A stretch of DNA of 64,000 nt from Methanothermobacter sp. CaT2. GTDB lineage: Archaea; Methanobacteriota; Methanobacteria; Methanobacteriales; Methanothermobacteraceae. Within the stretch, counting starts at the first letter, position 1, and every line of letters begins with the position of its first letter. Below, one piece after another: positions 16,986 through 27,771 of the stretch. The notes beneath the pieces are model-generated. The model saw nothing but the letters and a program-made list of their open reading frames with translations. It was not told the DNA's origin and made no database searches. A program made the position numbers and the translations under genes. The stretch lies in assembly GCF_000828575.1 (NCBI RefSeq), contig NZ_AP011952.1, positions 651,065-715,064 on the forward strand. Direction: 5' to 3'.

Positions 16986-19163
16986 ATGATTCAGTCATGT
17001 AATGAATGTAAGGGTAAAGGTTACCGTGTTAAGAGTTACAAGATATGCAGCGCATGCCATGGAACAGGTTTCAGATCAACAGAGGATATAAAGGATCATT
17101 TCAAGGGTGTTTCAAACAGTGCAAGGCAGAGGTTCGACCTCGAGGACTCCCATGAGGTCCCCTGTGAGGTATGCAGGGGTAAGGGTGAGGTGGAGGTGAG
17201 GGAAACCTGCCCCACCTGTGGCGGTAAGGGTGAGGTTAACATCTGCCCATCATGTGGAAGGATGATGAAGGGTAGGGATGAGTACTGCCCGGAATGTCAG
17301 AAGAAGGAGAAGGTCTACATCCTCCACCCTGCATGCACAATGGACGACCTCGAGGTTGGAAGCATATACCGTGGGAAGATAACCAGGGTTGAAAAATATG
17401 GGGTCTTTGTGAGCCTCAACAGCCACGTCTGGGGACTCATGAGGGGATTGTTCCCAGACTACAAGGTGGGGGATGAACTATTCGTCAGGGTATCCCAGGT
17501 GAAACCCTACAAGGGCGAGGTGGACATGATCCCGGCCAGTATAAAGGGGCCCTACGAGGTTATCAAGTTAAAGAAGGACCTGCCAAGGACGAGGATAGCA
17601 GACATAGATACAAAGAGCCTTGGTAAAACCGTGCGGATAGTGGGGGAGGTCATTCAGATCCAGCAGACATCCGGTCCAACCATATTCACGGTATCCGATG
17701 AAACCGGGACCACATGGGCTGCGGCCTTCGATGAGCCAGGTATAAGGGTCTACCCCCACATACAGATCGGCCACATAGTTGAGGTTATAGGAGAGGTTAA
17801 CCAGCACACAGGAAAGATTCAGATCGAATCCGAGTCAATTGAACGCCTCATAGGTAATGAAGCTGCGGAAGCCAGGCGGCTCATCGATGAGGCCATAGAC
17901 AGGAGGGCTGAACCAGAAAGAAAGGACCTCTTAATTGAAAGCGAAACCCTGGAAAAATTAAGACCAAAACTTGTGGAGGCGGCCAAGGCAATAAGGAGGG
18001 CCGTCTATGATGGAAGATCCATCCTTGTGAGGCACCATGCAGACGCTGATGGTATCTGTGCCGGTGTTGCCATTGAAAAGGCTGTTTTACCCCTCCTCCG
18101 TGACCTCAACCCCAGCACAGATGCTGAGTGGCACTACTTCAAGAGGGCCCCCAGCAAGGCACCCTTCTATGAACTCGAGGACGTTGTGAAGGACCTCTCA
18201 TATGCCCTGGAGGACCTCGAGAGGCACGGGCAGAAACTGCCGCTCCTTGTACTGCTTGATAACGGGTCGACAGAGGAGGATATACTTGCCCTCATGAAGG
18301 CCAAGATATATGACATTGAAATCGTGGTTGTGGACCACCACTACCCTGGCGAGGTCCAGGATGGACGTGTTGAGGTTGATGAATATGTTGACACCCACGT
18401 GAATCCATACCTGGTCGGTGGCGACTCCCAGATAACTGCGGGGGCGCTGTCAGTGGAGATAGCCAAGATGATAAACCCTGAAATTGCAGAGAGGATTCTC
18501 CATCTCCCTGGTATCGCTGCGGTTGGTGACCATGCGAACTCCCCTGAGGCCGAGGCCTACATTGAACTTGCAGCAGAGCGCGGCTATGAAAGGGAGGACC
18601 TTGAAAGGATCGCCGCATGTATAGACTTCGAGGCCTTCTACCTCAGGTTCATGAACGGGAGGGGCATCATCGACACCATACTTGGGCTTGGAAGTCTTGA
18701 TAAACACAAGAAACTGGTTGATGCGCTCTACAGGGAATACGAGAGGAAGGTTGACACCCAGCTCAGGGCAGCCATACCCAACCTCAAATCCACAAGGCTG
18801 CCCAACGGGATACTCTTCAATGTCCTGGATGTTGAGAAGTACTCACACCGCTTCACATTCCCTGCCCCGGGGAAGACCTGTGGATTCGTCCATGATTACA
18901 TGGTCCAGAAGCATGGTGAGGACACACCCATAATCACCCTGGCCTACGGACCTGACTTCGGTGTTATAAGGGCCACTGATGCTGTCAATGAGAAATTTGG
19001 ATTTAACCTCAACGAGATAGTCTGGGAACTCGCAGAGGAGATCCCAGAGGCAGTGATAGATGGTGGTGGCCATGAATGTGCCGGTTCACTCAAGTATATT
19101 GAGGGACTCTCAAAGAAGGTGCTATCAGCCTTTGCAGAGAAGGTTGCAGCCCTTAAGGGGTGA
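16986..19163 (+). CDS. Archaeal RecJ-like DHH protein with DnaJ zinc finger and S1/OB domains (COG1107 type)
   Basis: 725 residues with four parts. Residues ~1-110 contain four CxxCxGxG repeats (CNECKGKG, CSACHGTG, CEVCRGKG, CPTCGGKG) plus CPSC/CPEC, a DnaJ-type zinc finger. Next is an S1 domain (GSIYRGKITRVEKYGVFVSL), then an OB fold (RIVGEVIQIQQTSGPTIFTV). The C-terminal half is a DHH phosphoesterase: RHHADADGICAG, LLDNGST, VVVDHHYPG and a DHHA1-like end with GGGHECAGS. This layout is the archaeal RecJ-like exonuclease family. ATG 16986 has GAGGA 5 nt upstream; the ATG at 16974 precedes that site. Nucleic-acid substrate not established. Confidence 0.93.
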   Translation: MIQSCNECKGKGYRVKSYKICSACHGTGFRSTEDIKDHFKGVSNSARQRFDLEDSHEVPCEVCRGKGEVEVRETCPTCGGKGEVNICPSCGRMMKGRDEYCPECQKKEKVYILHPACTMDDLEVGSIYRGKITRVEKYGVFVSLNSHVWGLMRGLFPDYKVGDELFVRVSQVKPYKGEVDMIPASIKGPYEVIKLKKDLPRTRIADIDTKSLGKTVRIVGEVIQIQQTSGPTIFTVSDETGTTWAAAFDEPGIRVYPHIQIGHIVEVIGEVNQHTGKIQIESESIERLIGNEAAEARRLIDEAIDRRAEPERKDLLIESETLEKLRPKLVEAAKAIRRAVYDGRSILVRHHADADGICAGVAIEKAVLPLLRDLNPSTDAEWHYFKRAPSKAPFYELEDVVKDLSYALEDLERHGQKLPLLVLLDNGSTEEDILALMKAKIYDIEIVVVDHHYPGEVQDGRVEVDEYVDTHVNPYLVGGDSQITAGALSVEIAKMINPEIAERILHLPGIAAVGDHANSPEAEAYIELAAERGYEREDLERIAACIDFEAFYLRFMNGRGIIDTILGLGSLDKHKKLVDALYREYERKVDTQLRAAIPNLKSTRLPNGILFNVLDVEKYSHRFTFPAPGKTCGFVHDYMVQKHGEDTPIITLAYGPDFGVIRATDAVNEKFGFNLNEIVWELAEEIPEAVIDGGGHECAGSLKYIEGLSKKVLSAFAEKVAALKG

Positions 19164-19236
19164 TCCCTCTGACCACTAAATAAGATTGAAACAGGGCATG
19201 GAGCCATGAGTGGCGTTAAATTTTCTGGAGCATGGC

Positions 19237-19950
19237 CTAAACTTTCTTTTTGCCCTCTTCCTTAATCCTGAAGTAATAGTCGCAGTGATCTGCTATGGGG
19301 CACTCCTCATGGCGTGGACCCAGAGGCCTGCATATGTCCTGGCCGAACTGTACCATGAGGTCATTGAGCTCTATCCAGTATTCCCTGGGAATCACCTTCA
19401 TCAGTGCCCTCTCGGTCTCCTCGGGGGTCCTGGTATCCACAAGTCCTATCCTGTTGGATATCCTATGGACATGGGTATCCACCGGTATGGCTGGCCTGCC
19501 AAAGGCATAGACCAGGACACAGTTGGCTGTCTTTCTGCCCACCCCGGGGAGTTTCAGGAGCTCGTTGATGTCATCCGGCACCTTACCATCATATTCCTCG
19601 AGGATTATCCTGGAAACCTCCCTCACCCTCCTGGCCTTCACATGATAGAAGCCTGCCTTCCTGATGAGGGCTTCGATTTCCTCGAGGGGTGCATAGGCCA
19701 CATCCTCAATGGAGGGGTACCTCTCAAAGAGACTGGCTGTGGCCTCATCGGTGTTCTCATCCCTTGTCCTCTGTGACAGGATGGTCCTTATAAGTACGCG
19801 GTAGGGGTCACGGTCCTCAAAGACCCTCATGGAGTATACACTCCTCAGACCCCCAATTATGGCATCAATATCCTTGATGAGATCACCAGAAAAAAGTTTA
19901 TCCTGAGAAAAAAAGATGAAATCAGTTGAGCTTTTCAAGTAGAACTTCAA
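19237..19950 (-). CDS. nth: Endonuclease III (bifunctional DNA glycosylase/AP lyase)
   Basis: HhH-GPD base-excision enzyme for oxidised pyrimidines. [18 protein letters not shown] carries the catalytic Lys and [10 protein letters not shown] the catalytic Asp. The Fe-S loop reads C-x6-H-x2-C-x5-C ([17 protein letters not shown]): the second cluster Cys of the usual C-x6-C-x2-C-x5-C is His. Start is unclear: no ATG lies before the conserved [16 protein letters not shown] 19950 (GGAGG close by), TTG 19938 or GTG 19968 are candidates, each overlapping the upstream GTPase gene end. Translational coupling with that gene is likely. Confidence 0.93.
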
Positions 19951-20380
19951 GGCCCTCCATGAGCCCACTGCCCTCCGTTGCAACTGTAGGGAATACCTCC
20001 ACTTCGGAGTCTATTTCCAGTTCAGAATCATCGAGGTCCTGTTTATTTGAGAATACAACGTAGGGTATGTTTTTCTCATCAAGTTCAGCCATTATTTCCT
20101 TCTCCGCCAGGGTGACGCCCCTTGAGTTATCAACAACTATTATTGCAGCGTCAAGGCCGTTTGATATTATCTCAAGCATGAACTTGAATCTCTCATGGCC
20201 GGGTGTTGCAAAGAGGTGTATCTTCTCACCATTAACAATGCAGTTACCATAATCAAGTGCAAGTGTTGTGCCCTTGTATTCAACCTTGGTTATCTTATCA
20301 CAGAGCTGTTCAAGGGTTGTTGTTTTACCGGTATCATAATCTCCAAAGATTACAACCTTTGTCTCCTTGGCTTTCTTCAT
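19922..20380 (-). CDS. Small Ras-like GTP-binding protein (COG2229 type)
   Basis: 152-residue single-domain GTPase. Motifs in order: P-loop GDYDTGKTT (residues ~13-21), switch-I region [12 protein letters not shown]3 ATPGHERF (Asp of DxxG replaced by Ala), G4 SNKQDL and G5-like TVATEGSG. Related predicted GTPases act in bacterial and archaeal polarity or regulatory systems, but no partner (roadblock/MglB protein) is encoded nearby. Its end overlaps the start of endonuclease III. Confidence 0.88.
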
Positions 20381-20446
20381 ATAATCAACTCACAGTCATT
20401 CAGTTAGTCTAACATTTGAATATGGGTTAACCCTATTTTATATATT

Positions 20447-21706
20447 TTAGGATAAATTCATTCTGCAACCAATCTGCATCATCCTCTCTGGGAAATCAGG
20501 GAATGATACGCTGAAAACCTCTGCATCCCTTATAGTTATACCCTCCCTGAGGCCTATGAGTGTGAAGGCCATTGCAAGTCTGTGGTCACCATGGGACCAG
20601 ACAGTCCCCCCGGAGGCACCTCCCTCTATGATCATCCCATCGGGAAGTTCGGTGACATCCACTCCAAGTCTTCTGAGTTCAGCAGCGCATGTGCTTATCC
20701 TGTCTGTTTCCTTGTACCTTGCATGTTCAACACCGCCTATCTCGGTCCGGCCAGTTGCAAGGGCCCCGAGGACAGCCACCGTTGGCAGGAGGTCGGGGGC
20801 GTCGTGGAGGTTGACGGAGACCCCAGAGAGCTCACCGGTGGAGGCTATCCTGACGTGGTCCTCCCCCCTCCTTACCTCGGCCCCCATATCACTGATTATG
20901 TCCAGTATGATGCGGTCTCCCTGCCTCGAATCCCTGAAGAGGTTTTCGATGAGGACATCCCCACCTGCAGCAGCCACCGCCCCTGCAAGGTAGGATGCTG
21001 ATGAGTAGTCACCCTCAACCGTGTAGTCCAGTCCCCTGTAAACTGCTGGTTCAACCCGGAAGGTGCCTTCGGAGTAATCAACGGGGACAGAGAACCTCTC
21101 CATCACATCAACTGTCATGTCAACGTAGGGCCTTGAGATGAAGTCGCCCTCCACCATCACTTCAACACCCTCGGTGAGGGGTGCTGCGATGAGGATGGAT
21201 GATATGAACTGTGAACTGACATCCCCCCTGATGGATGTACTGCCACCCCTTAAACCACCCCTTACGATAATCGGTGGAAGTCCATTCATCCGTGATGACA
21301 GTGCCTCGACACCGAGGGGTCTCAGGGCATCAAGGAGTGGCTGCATTGGCCTTGTTCTGAGGGATTCGTCCCCTGTGAGTACCGTGTAGTTTTCTGCAAG
21401 GCCAGCCACAGAGGTCATGAGGCGGAGGGTTGTGCCAGAGTTCCCCAGATAGATAACGTCATCAGGGGTTTCAAGTTCCCCTCCGCTTCCATGCACGGTC
21501 CAGGCATCCCCCTCATCAACCCTTATGCCGAAGGCCCTGCAGGCGTTCAGGGACGAAAGGGTGTCCTCGGCTATGAGTGGGTCCCTGATCTCTGATACCC
21601 CCTCTGCCAGTGCTGCGATTATGACTGCCCGGTGGGTGTAGCTCTTCGATGGGGGTGCCTTAACGGTTCCTTCAAGGTTACCTGATTTTTCAACTGTGAG
21701 ATCCAT
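20447..21706 (-). CDS. aroA: 3-phosphoshikimate 1-carboxyvinyltransferase (EPSP synthase)
   Basis: 419 residues, full length. Joins PEP and shikimate-3-phosphate to give EPSP, the substrate of the aroC product at 2.5 kb. Motifs: PPSKSYTHRAVIIAALA (phosphate-binding Lys), LGNSGTTLRLM, GDESLRTRPMQPLLDAL, DVSSQFISSILIAAPL, and KETDRISTCAAELRRLG; C-terminal SHGDHRLAMAF. ATG 21706 has GGTG 5 nt upstream. Lies 29 bp downstream of valS, likely the same transcript. Confidence 0.97.
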   Translation of the reverse strand: MDLTVEKSGNLEGTVKAPPSKSYTHRAVIIAALAEGVSEIRDPLIAEDTLSSLNACRAFGIRVDEGDAWTVHGSGGELETPDDVIYLGNSGTTLRLMTSVAGLAENYTVLTGDESLRTRPMQPLLDALRPLGVEALSSRMNGLPPIIVRGGLRGGSTSIRGDVSSQFISSILIAAPLTEGVEVMVEGDFISRPYVDMTVDVMERFSVPVDYSEGTFRVEPAVYRGLDYTVEGDYSSASYLAGAVAAAGGDVLIENLFRDSRQGDRIILDIISDMGAEVRRGEDHVRIASTGELSGVSVNLHDAPDLLPTVAVLGALATGRTEIGGVEHARYKETDRISTCAAELRRLGVDVTELPDGMIIEGGASGGTVWSHGDHRLAMAFTLIGLREGITIRDAEVFSVSFPDFPERMMQIGCRMNLS

Positions 21707-21735
21707 AAAAACACCTGCAGATACCTCCAGATGGA

Positions 21736-24369
21736 TCAGCGCACTATTTCAATTATGACCTCTGGTTCGTCCAGGTTTAGAACATCTACCCTCTCGCCTG
21801 CTGTTCCGATGACCTCCTTCCTGAAGCTGATATGATCCATGGTGAGTCTGTTACCCTCGACCTCGATTTCACCGTTCCTCTGGATCTCCTCGTAGACCTC
21901 ATGGGGATCAGCACCTGTGAGCCAGGATATTATAGCTGGGGCATCTGATCTGAACTCAGGACCTATTTTTTCCATCCTTGGCTCAAGTTCCACGGCCCTC
22001 TCGGTTATCTCGGGTTTGCCAGCCACGAGGCTGATATCACCTATGTTCATTGTACCTGCGATATCGTCCAGGAAGGGTTTTATCATTTCTGCGGATTCAT
22101 TATCGGTGTAGATGGTGGCTGCTTTGAGTGGTGCGTTCAGGGGCATCTTGGAGGAGGACTTGAACCTCCTGATCTCTCCTATAATTTCAACTGCAAGGTC
22201 TCCGCTCCTCTCGATTTCAGGGTCAACGATTTCAGGTATGTGCTCTGGCCAGCCCCTCAGGTGTATGGATCCCTCTCCCACGTGCTGGTGCACCTCCTCT
22301 GTGAAGTGGGGTGCCACCGGGGCCAGGAGCCTCAGACATGTGTCAAGTACCATTCTGAGGGTGTTCTGGGCCGCCATCCTTGATTCGGGATCCTCATCTG
22401 AGTAGAGCCTGTATTTCACTGCCTCAATGTATTCGTCGCAGAAGTCATGCCAGATGAAGGTCTGGACACGGTTAACCGCTGCTGCGAAGTTGTAATCATC
22501 CAGGCTCTCTGTTACCTCAGCCACCAGGTTCATGAGCCTGGAGAGTATCCAGCGGTCCATGGGTCTGGCTTCAACCTCCGGGTTCTCTGTGAGGTGTATG
22601 CTTATGAATCTGAAGGCGTTCCAGAATTTTCTCAGGAACTTATACCCATACTTCACGTCCTTCCATGCGAAGGGGACATCTGATCCCGGCACGCTCCCTG
22701 CCGCCCATAACCTCAGGGCATCGGCACCGTAATCCTCCAGGACCTCCTCTGGTGCTATTACGTTTCCACGGGACTTGCTCATCTTGTGGCCGTCCTCTCC
22801 GAATACCATACCATTTATAACTATTTCACTGAATGGTTTCTCGCCTGTGAGGGCCATGCATCTGAGTATCGTGTAGAAGGCCCAGGTACGGATTATGTCA
22901 TGGCCCTGCGGTCTCAGGTCGGCTGGGAAGAGTTCCCTGTAGGACTCATCGGGCCATCCTGCAACTGAGAGGGGTGATATCGAGCTGTCCATCCATGTGT
23001 CAAGGACGTCCTCCTCTCCTATGAATTCTGTACTCCCGCATTCACATGTTATCCCGGGTCCATCCCTTGTGGGGTCTACTGGCAGCATCTCCTCATCGGC
23101 CACGTGGACCCTGCCACATTCACTGCAGTACCAGACGGGTATGGGTGTTGCGAATATCCTCTGACGTGATATGCACCAGTCCCAGTCCATTGAACCTGTC
23201 CAGTTGAGGAGCCTTGTCTTCATATGCCCTGGTACCCATTTCATCTCCTCTGCAGCTTCCCTAACCTGGGGTATGAGTTTCTTGACAGCCACGAACCACT
23301 GCTTCTTGACAAGGATCTCGATGGGTGTCTTGCACCTCCAGCATGTCCCAACGTTCTGTCTGACAGGCTCCTTCTTTAAGAGGAAGCCTTCATTCTCAAG
23401 GTCCTCCACTATCTTCTCCTTGCACTCTGCTATGGTAAGCCCCTGGTATTTACCTGCGGCCTCTGTCATGTAACCCCTTTCGTCTATTGCATCTATCACG
23501 TCAAGTCCATGGCGGTTGACCCAGCTCACGTCGGTTTTATCACCGAATGTGCACACCATAACTGCCCCTGTACCGAATTCAGGGTCCACTTCAGGGTCCT
23601 TTATGAGTTTAACCTTCTGTCCAAAGAGGGGCACCTCTATGAGTTTGTCCTCAAATTCCCTGAACCGCTCATCATCGGGGTGCACAACAACGGCCACACA
23701 GGCAGCCATGAGTTCTGGCCTTGTTGTTGCTATTGTGATGTGCTCATCTGCACCCTCAACAGGGAACCTGACGTAGTTGAGGTTTGTCTCATTCTCAATG
23801 TATTCAACCTCTGCGAAGGCTATTGCAGTCTCACACCTCGGGCACCAGTTCACCGGGTGCACACCCTGGTATATGAGTCCATCCCTGTACATGCGGAGGA
23901 ATGATAGCTGCGTCCTCCTCATGTACTCGGGGGTCATGGTTACAAATTCATGGTTCCAGTCCTGGCTGAAGCCAAGGCGCTGCATCTGCTCCTTCATCAT
24001 CCTTATATTTTCCTGTGTGAGCTCCACGCAGAGGCGCCTGAATTCTTCACGTGAAACATCGCTCTTCTTGATGTTATGGGTCTCCTCGACCTTAACCTCC
24101 GTTGGGAGGCCGTGGCAGTCCCATCCCTGTGGGAAGAGAACATCGAAACCTCTCATCCTCTTGAAACGGGCTATTATGTCCATGTAGACCCAGTTGAGCA
24201 CGTGGCCCATGTGTATTGAACCTGTGGGGTAGGGTGGTGGTGTGTCTATAATGTACCTTGGCTTTGTCCCTGACCCTATGAAGCGGTATATGTCCTCTTC
24301 CTGCCATTTTTTCTGCCATTTAACCTCGTTTTTATGGTTGTAATCCTTCGGGATCTGATTATCGGTCAT
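21736..24369 (-). CDS. valS: Valyl-tRNA synthetase
   Basis: 877-residue class I synthetase. [13 protein letters not shown] carries the HIGH motif (residues 53-56), [11 protein letters not shown] follows, and [15 protein letters not shown] is the KMSKS loop. The CP1 editing insert ([19 protein letters not shown]) and paired Cys (CPRC, CWRC, CSEC, CEC) for zinc are present. TGSIHMGH with the PPYPTG preface separates ValRS from IleRS/LeuRS. I chose ATG 24369, with GGGAGA 7 nt upstream; the frame extends to 24429 without similarity. Confidence 0.97.
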   Translation of the reverse strand: MTDNQIPKDYNHKNEVKWQKKWQEEDIYRFIGSGTKPRYIIDTPPPYPTGSIHMGHVLNWVYMDIIARFKRMRGFDVLFPQGWDCHGLPTEVKVEETHNIKKSDVSREEFRRLCVELTQENIRMMKEQMQRLGFSQDWNHEFVTMTPEYMRRTQLSFLRMYRDGLIYQGVHPVNWCPRCETAIAFAEVEYIENETNLNYVRFPVEGADEHITIATTRPELMAACVAVVVHPDDERFREFEDKLIEVPLFGQKVKLIKDPEVDPEFGTGAVMVCTFGDKTDVSWVNRHGLDVIDAIDERGYMTEAAGKYQGLTIAECKEKIVEDLENEGFLLKKEPVRQNVGTCWRCKTPIEILVKKQWFVAVKKLIPQVREAAEEMKWVPGHMKTRLLNWTGSMDWDWCISRQRIFATPIPVWYCSECGRVHVADEEMLPVDPTRDGPGITCECGSTEFIGEEDVLDTWMDSSISPLSVAGWPDESYRELFPADLRPQGHDIIRTWAFYTILRCMALTGEKPFSEIVINGMVFGEDGHKMSKSRGNVIAPEEVLEDYGADALRLWAAGSVPGSDVPFAWKDVKYGYKFLRKFWNAFRFISIHLTENPEVEARPMDRWILSRLMNLVAEVTESLDDYNFAAAVNRVQTFIWHDFCDEYIEAVKYRLYSDEDPESRMAAQNTLRMVLDTCLRLLAPVAPHFTEEVHQHVGEGSIHLRGWPEHIPEIVDPEIERSGDLAVEIIGEIRRFKSSSKMPLNAPLKAATIYTDNESAEMIKPFLDDIAGTMNIGDISLVAGKPEITERAVELEPRMEKIGPEFRSDAPAIISWLTGADPHEVYEEIQRNGEIEVEGNRLTMDHISFRKEVIGTAGERVDVLNLDEPEVIIEIVR

Positions 24370-24512
24370 CTTATTCTCTCCCTGATAGAAGCTGTGATTA
24401 GTGCTGCGGTAGTTATAGATAATATTCACTACCCAATCTTTATAAAGATGTTTGAATACTCTAACCTTGTAGGAGAAATAAGGGGAAGCAAGTTCTCATA
24501 TGGTGAATACCG

Positions 24513-24872
24513 ATGGAGTTAATCTGGTTCTACATAGCACTTTTCCTTGCAATAAGTGATGAGATACATACAAAGATACTCTGGAATGTGTTCTTTGACT
24601 TTTACATACTCCTGGCCGGGATTCTCAAGGAGACATTCTCATCGAATATACAGCTCTGGCTGGTCCACGAGTGTCTGGAGGCCCTTTTCCACTTCGTGAT
24701 CCTGTCGGTCGTGTTTTTATCCCTCGAAATCGGGTTCCTTGCAGCCACAATACACCTGGTTGTTGATCTGTACCACCAGCTGAGCGGGGTTGATCATGGA
24801 TGGCTGTACCACAGGGCGCTTCACTTCACGGTTGAATCCCTCTTCTTTATAATGATCTTCTCAGCAGCCTGA
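24513..24872 (+). CDS. Small His-rich membrane protein, unknown
   Basis: 119 residues with four predicted membrane segments (residues ~2-18, 24-42, 56-80, 100-118). Polar residues cluster at segment edges: [51 protein letters not shown]; ten His in 119 residues suggests metal binding, but no known motif fits. GGTGA lies 5 nt before the ATG. It is divergent from valS. I do not recognise a named family. Confidence 0.7.
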   Translation: MELIWFYIALFLAISDEIHTKILWNVFFDFYILLAGILKETFSSNIQLWLVHECLEALFHFVILSVVFLSLEIGFLAATIHLVVDLYHQLSGVDHGWLYHRALHFTVESLFFIMIFSAA

Positions 24873-24988
24873 ATCTATCATGAACTGAAAAAGACACCAT
24901 CTACGAGCTGATACGTGATATAGGTGTTACAGGCATGAAAAATAAAAGTAAAGGAAGGTCCATCTGAAGTCCCTTGATACCCTTTTAA

Positions 24989-25876
24989 TCAGTTAATCCT
25001 TCTTGCAAGGGTTACAGTGCCAAGGAACCTTGTTTTGGGTATTCTGGGAATTGATGATGCTGAAATGTATTTTCCAAGGAACAGTATGTTATCAGGTCTT
25101 CCCCTGTATCTTCCTATGAGCCTTCCTCCATCGAAGGTTACATGGACCTTCACAGATGTTGAGTTTTTCTCTGAACGTGTCTCATAGAGCAGTATGTTTC
25201 TCCTGTTAATACCCCACCTGTCTGTTCCTGCCGCATAAACAGCGGCCTTCAGTGGGTCCCTGCTCCACCTGGAATAGTAGCCCCTCCGGTAGTATGAAGG
25301 GCTGTTCGGGACACTCAGGTATTCACCACTTTTCAACCTGAAGACTGAGAGCCTTGAATATCCCCTCCGGTAAATTGAAACTCCTGCCTGTCCACCTGGA
25401 CCTCTTATAACAAAGTGACCGAGTCCCAGTCTTCTCACAAGGCTGTGGGCCCTCTTCATATCATAGGAGGTCACATTACCCCTTCTGATAATGTCACCAC
25501 CAATGGACTCAAGTGCCCGGTTTATCCATACAATATCGGGCCCCCCGGCACCCATCATCCAGCCGCCCTCTGAGATTACTGTGTGGAAGAAGTAACCGTT
25601 GGTTGTCTTGTATTCCTTGAGGGTCTCCCTGCCATTCCATACCGTCCTCTGGATTTTGAGGGTCGCTGCGTAGGTCGAATCCCTCCGGTAGGCGAAGACC
25701 GCGCATGTATCATTTACGTTGACGATGACTGAACAGCAATTAGAGGTGGCTTTAATATGGGAGTGGTTACCTTTGGACCCCCATCTACTCCATGTATCAT
25801 TTTCAGTGGCTGCTGAAGCCGTTCCAAGGGAGATTGCAAGGAAAATCAGAAAAGCAACCCCCCAGTATTTATTCAT
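24989..25876 (-). CDS. Secreted basic Arg/Tyr-rich protein, unknown
   Basis: 295 residues. Signal peptide MNKYWGVAFLIFLAISLG followed by TASAA gives a clear cleavage site, so it is exported. The mature protein is basic and rich in Arg, Tyr, Ser and Gly (SYYRRGYYSRWSRDP, YRRGYSRLSVFRLKSGEYL) with three Cys. A central stretch reads EGGWMMGAGGPDIVWINRAL. No known domain recognised; a cell-surface or wall-associated role is inferred only from export and charge. It is monocistronic, convergent with the small membrane protein gene. Confidence 0.72.
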   Translation of the reverse strand: MNKYWGVAFLIFLAISLGTASAATENDTWSRWGSKGNHSHIKATSNCCSVIVNVNDTCAVFAYRRDSTYAATLKIQRTVWNGRETLKEYKTTNGYFFHTVISEGGWMMGAGGPDIVWINRALESIGGDIIRRGNVTSYDMKRAHSLVRRLGLGHFVIRGPGGQAGVSIYRRGYSRLSVFRLKSGEYLSVPNSPSYYRRGYYSRWSRDPLKAAVYAAGTDRWGINRRNILLYETRSEKNSTSVKVHVTFDGGRLIGRYRGRPDNILFLGKYISASSIPRIPKTRFLGTVTLARRIN

Positions 25877-26100
25877 ATTACACCCCCCAAGAAATCTCTA
25901 ATATTTAATTGTATTTTGATGCATATATAACCGGGTGTGTGCCGGAGGAATGGAAAAACCAACCCCTGAAAATCCTTAAGATAATTTATTTGCCTGTGGA
26001 CTCGTTGATGCAGCCCACACCCACGGACTCGCTGGTGGCGGTTAATTATTTATTTGATACCATGATAACATTCAAACATCACATTTACTGGAGGATCACC

Positions 26101-27756
26101 ATGCCTGTTATAACGTTCGATTACGATGACCTGAAGGAACTGGGCATTGATATTGATAGGGAGAAGCTCCTTGACGTTCTGCCGATGATGGGAAGTGATA
26201 TAGAGGACTTTGATGACGAAAGCATTAAGGTGGAGTTTTTTCCCAACCGTCCTGACCTGCTCTCGGTTGAGGGTGTTGCAAGGAGCCTCCGCGGATTCCT
26301 TGGAATTGAAAAGGGTATGCCATCCTATGATGTCCATGACTCCGGGGTGGAGGTCACAGTAGATGAGTCTGTACTTGATGTGAGGCCATACCTTGGAATG
26401 GCCGTCATAGAGGACGTTCAGTTCACCGATAAAAAACTTAAACAGGTCATGGAGTTCCAGGAGGACCTGCACTGGGTCATAGGCAGGGACCGCAGGAAGG
26501 TGGCCATAGGTATCCATGACCTTGACCGTGTCGAGCCACCCTTCCTCTACAGTGGCGTTGAACCGGAGGGAGTCACATTCACACCCCTTGACAGTGTATG
26601 TGAAATGACACCCCATGAAATACTCGAGGAGCACCCCAAGGGTGTCAGTTACGCCCACCTCCTCCGGGACCATGACCGCTACCCCCTGATAACAGATAAG
26701 AATGGGGACGTTCTCTCCATGCCCCCCATAATAAATGGGGAGCTCACCAAGTTAACCGTGAACACCCGCAGAATACTTGTGGATGTCACAGGAACCGATG
26801 ATAGGGCTGTCAGACAGACCCTGAATATCATATGCACATCCTTTGCAGAGGCGGGTGGAAGGATAGGCTCGGTGAGGGTTAAGCGTCCTGATGGAGAGCT
26901 GCATCTACCAGACCTCACACCACGTGAGATGAGGGTATCTGTCTCAGAAGCCTCACGGATAACCGGACTTGAACTCAGTGCAGATGAGGTCATGGATCTC
27001 CTCATGAAGGCCCGGATGGACGCCCGGAGGACCTCAGATGATGAGGTGGTTGCGGTTATACCCGCCTACCGGGTGGATATACTCCACGAGGTTGACCTTG
27101 TTGAGAACATAGCTGTGCAGCACTGCATAGGGAGGATTGAACCCGAACTTCCTGATATAGCGACCATTGCAGAGGAGGACACCTGGAGCAGGGCAGACGC
27201 GTCTATAAGGGAGGTCATGGTGGGCCTCGGATTCCAGGAGGTTATGAGCCTCATGTTAACCAGTGAGGAGAACCACTACAGGAGGATGAGGCTTGAGGAG
27301 GATGAAAGGGTTGAGGTTGCCCAGCCCATTTCCCAAGACAGGACCATGATCCGCAAGAGTCTGCTCAACGGCCTCCTTGAGTTCTTCGAGGACAACAAGC
27401 ACGAGGATCTTCCACAGAAGATATTCGAGGTCGGGGATGTGGTGTACATTGACCCTGAATCTGAGACCCGTAGCAGGGTGGTTAAGAAGCTTGCATGCGC
27501 AGTCACGCACTCCAGTGCAGGTTTCACCGAGATAAAGTCCCTTGCAGCGGCTGTGGTTGAGAACCTCGGTTACGAGTTCAGGATAGAGCCCCTTGAACAC
27601 CCATCCTTCATAGAGGGAAGATGTGCAGCCATAGAATCTGAGGGCAAATCCTCAGCCATAGGTGGATTCTTCGGTGAGGTCCATCCTGAGGTTGTAACAA
27701 ACTTCAACCTGGAATATCCTGTTATTGCACTTGAAATCGAATTTAAGGAGAAATAA
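26101..27756 (+). CDS. pheT: Phenylalanyl-tRNA synthetase beta subunit
   Basis: 551 residues, the shorter archaeal/eukaryal form without the bacterial EMAP and anticodon-binding ends. It begins [18 protein letters not shown]3/B4 editing domain ([36 protein letters not shown]), B5 ([13 protein letters not shown]), and the class II-like core ([43 protein letters not shown]). Works with PheS, which is not in the window. ATG 26101 is preceded by GGAGGAT at proper spacing; the open frame back to 25909 has no similarity and is left out. Confidence 0.97.
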   Translation: MPVITFDYDDLKELGIDIDREKLLDVLPMMGSDIEDFDDESIKVEFFPNRPDLLSVEGVARSLRGFLGIEKGMPSYDVHDSGVEVTVDESVLDVRPYLGMAVIEDVQFTDKKLKQVMEFQEDLHWVIGRDRRKVAIGIHDLDRVEPPFLYSGVEPEGVTFTPLDSVCEMTPHEILEEHPKGVSYAHLLRDHDRYPLITDKNGDVLSMPPIINGELTKLTVNTRRILVDVTGTDDRAVRQTLNIICTSFAEAGGRIGSVRVKRPDGELHLPDLTPREMRVSVSEASRITGLELSADEVMDLLMKARMDARRTSDDEVVAVIPAYRVDILHEVDLVENIAVQHCIGRIEPELPDIATIAEEDTWSRADASIREVMVGLGFQEVMSLMLTSEENHYRRMRLEEDERVEVAQPISQDRTMIRKSLLNGLLEFFEDNKHEDLPQKIFEVGDVVYIDPESETRSRVVKKLACAVTHSSAGFTEIKSLAAAVVENLGYEFRIEPLEHPSFIEGRCAAIESEGKSSAIGGFFGEVHPEVVTNFNLEYPVIALEIEFKEK

Positions 27757-27771
27757 ATGGAATATGAACTT

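Noticed and set aside
19210-19776. 188-codon plus-strand frame over endonuclease III
   Set aside because: Composition is of a shadow frame; the minus-strand frame has all Nth motifs.
25909-26100. N-terminal extension of pheT
   Set aside because: No similarity to PheT, and GGAGGAT directly before ATG 26101 fixes the start.
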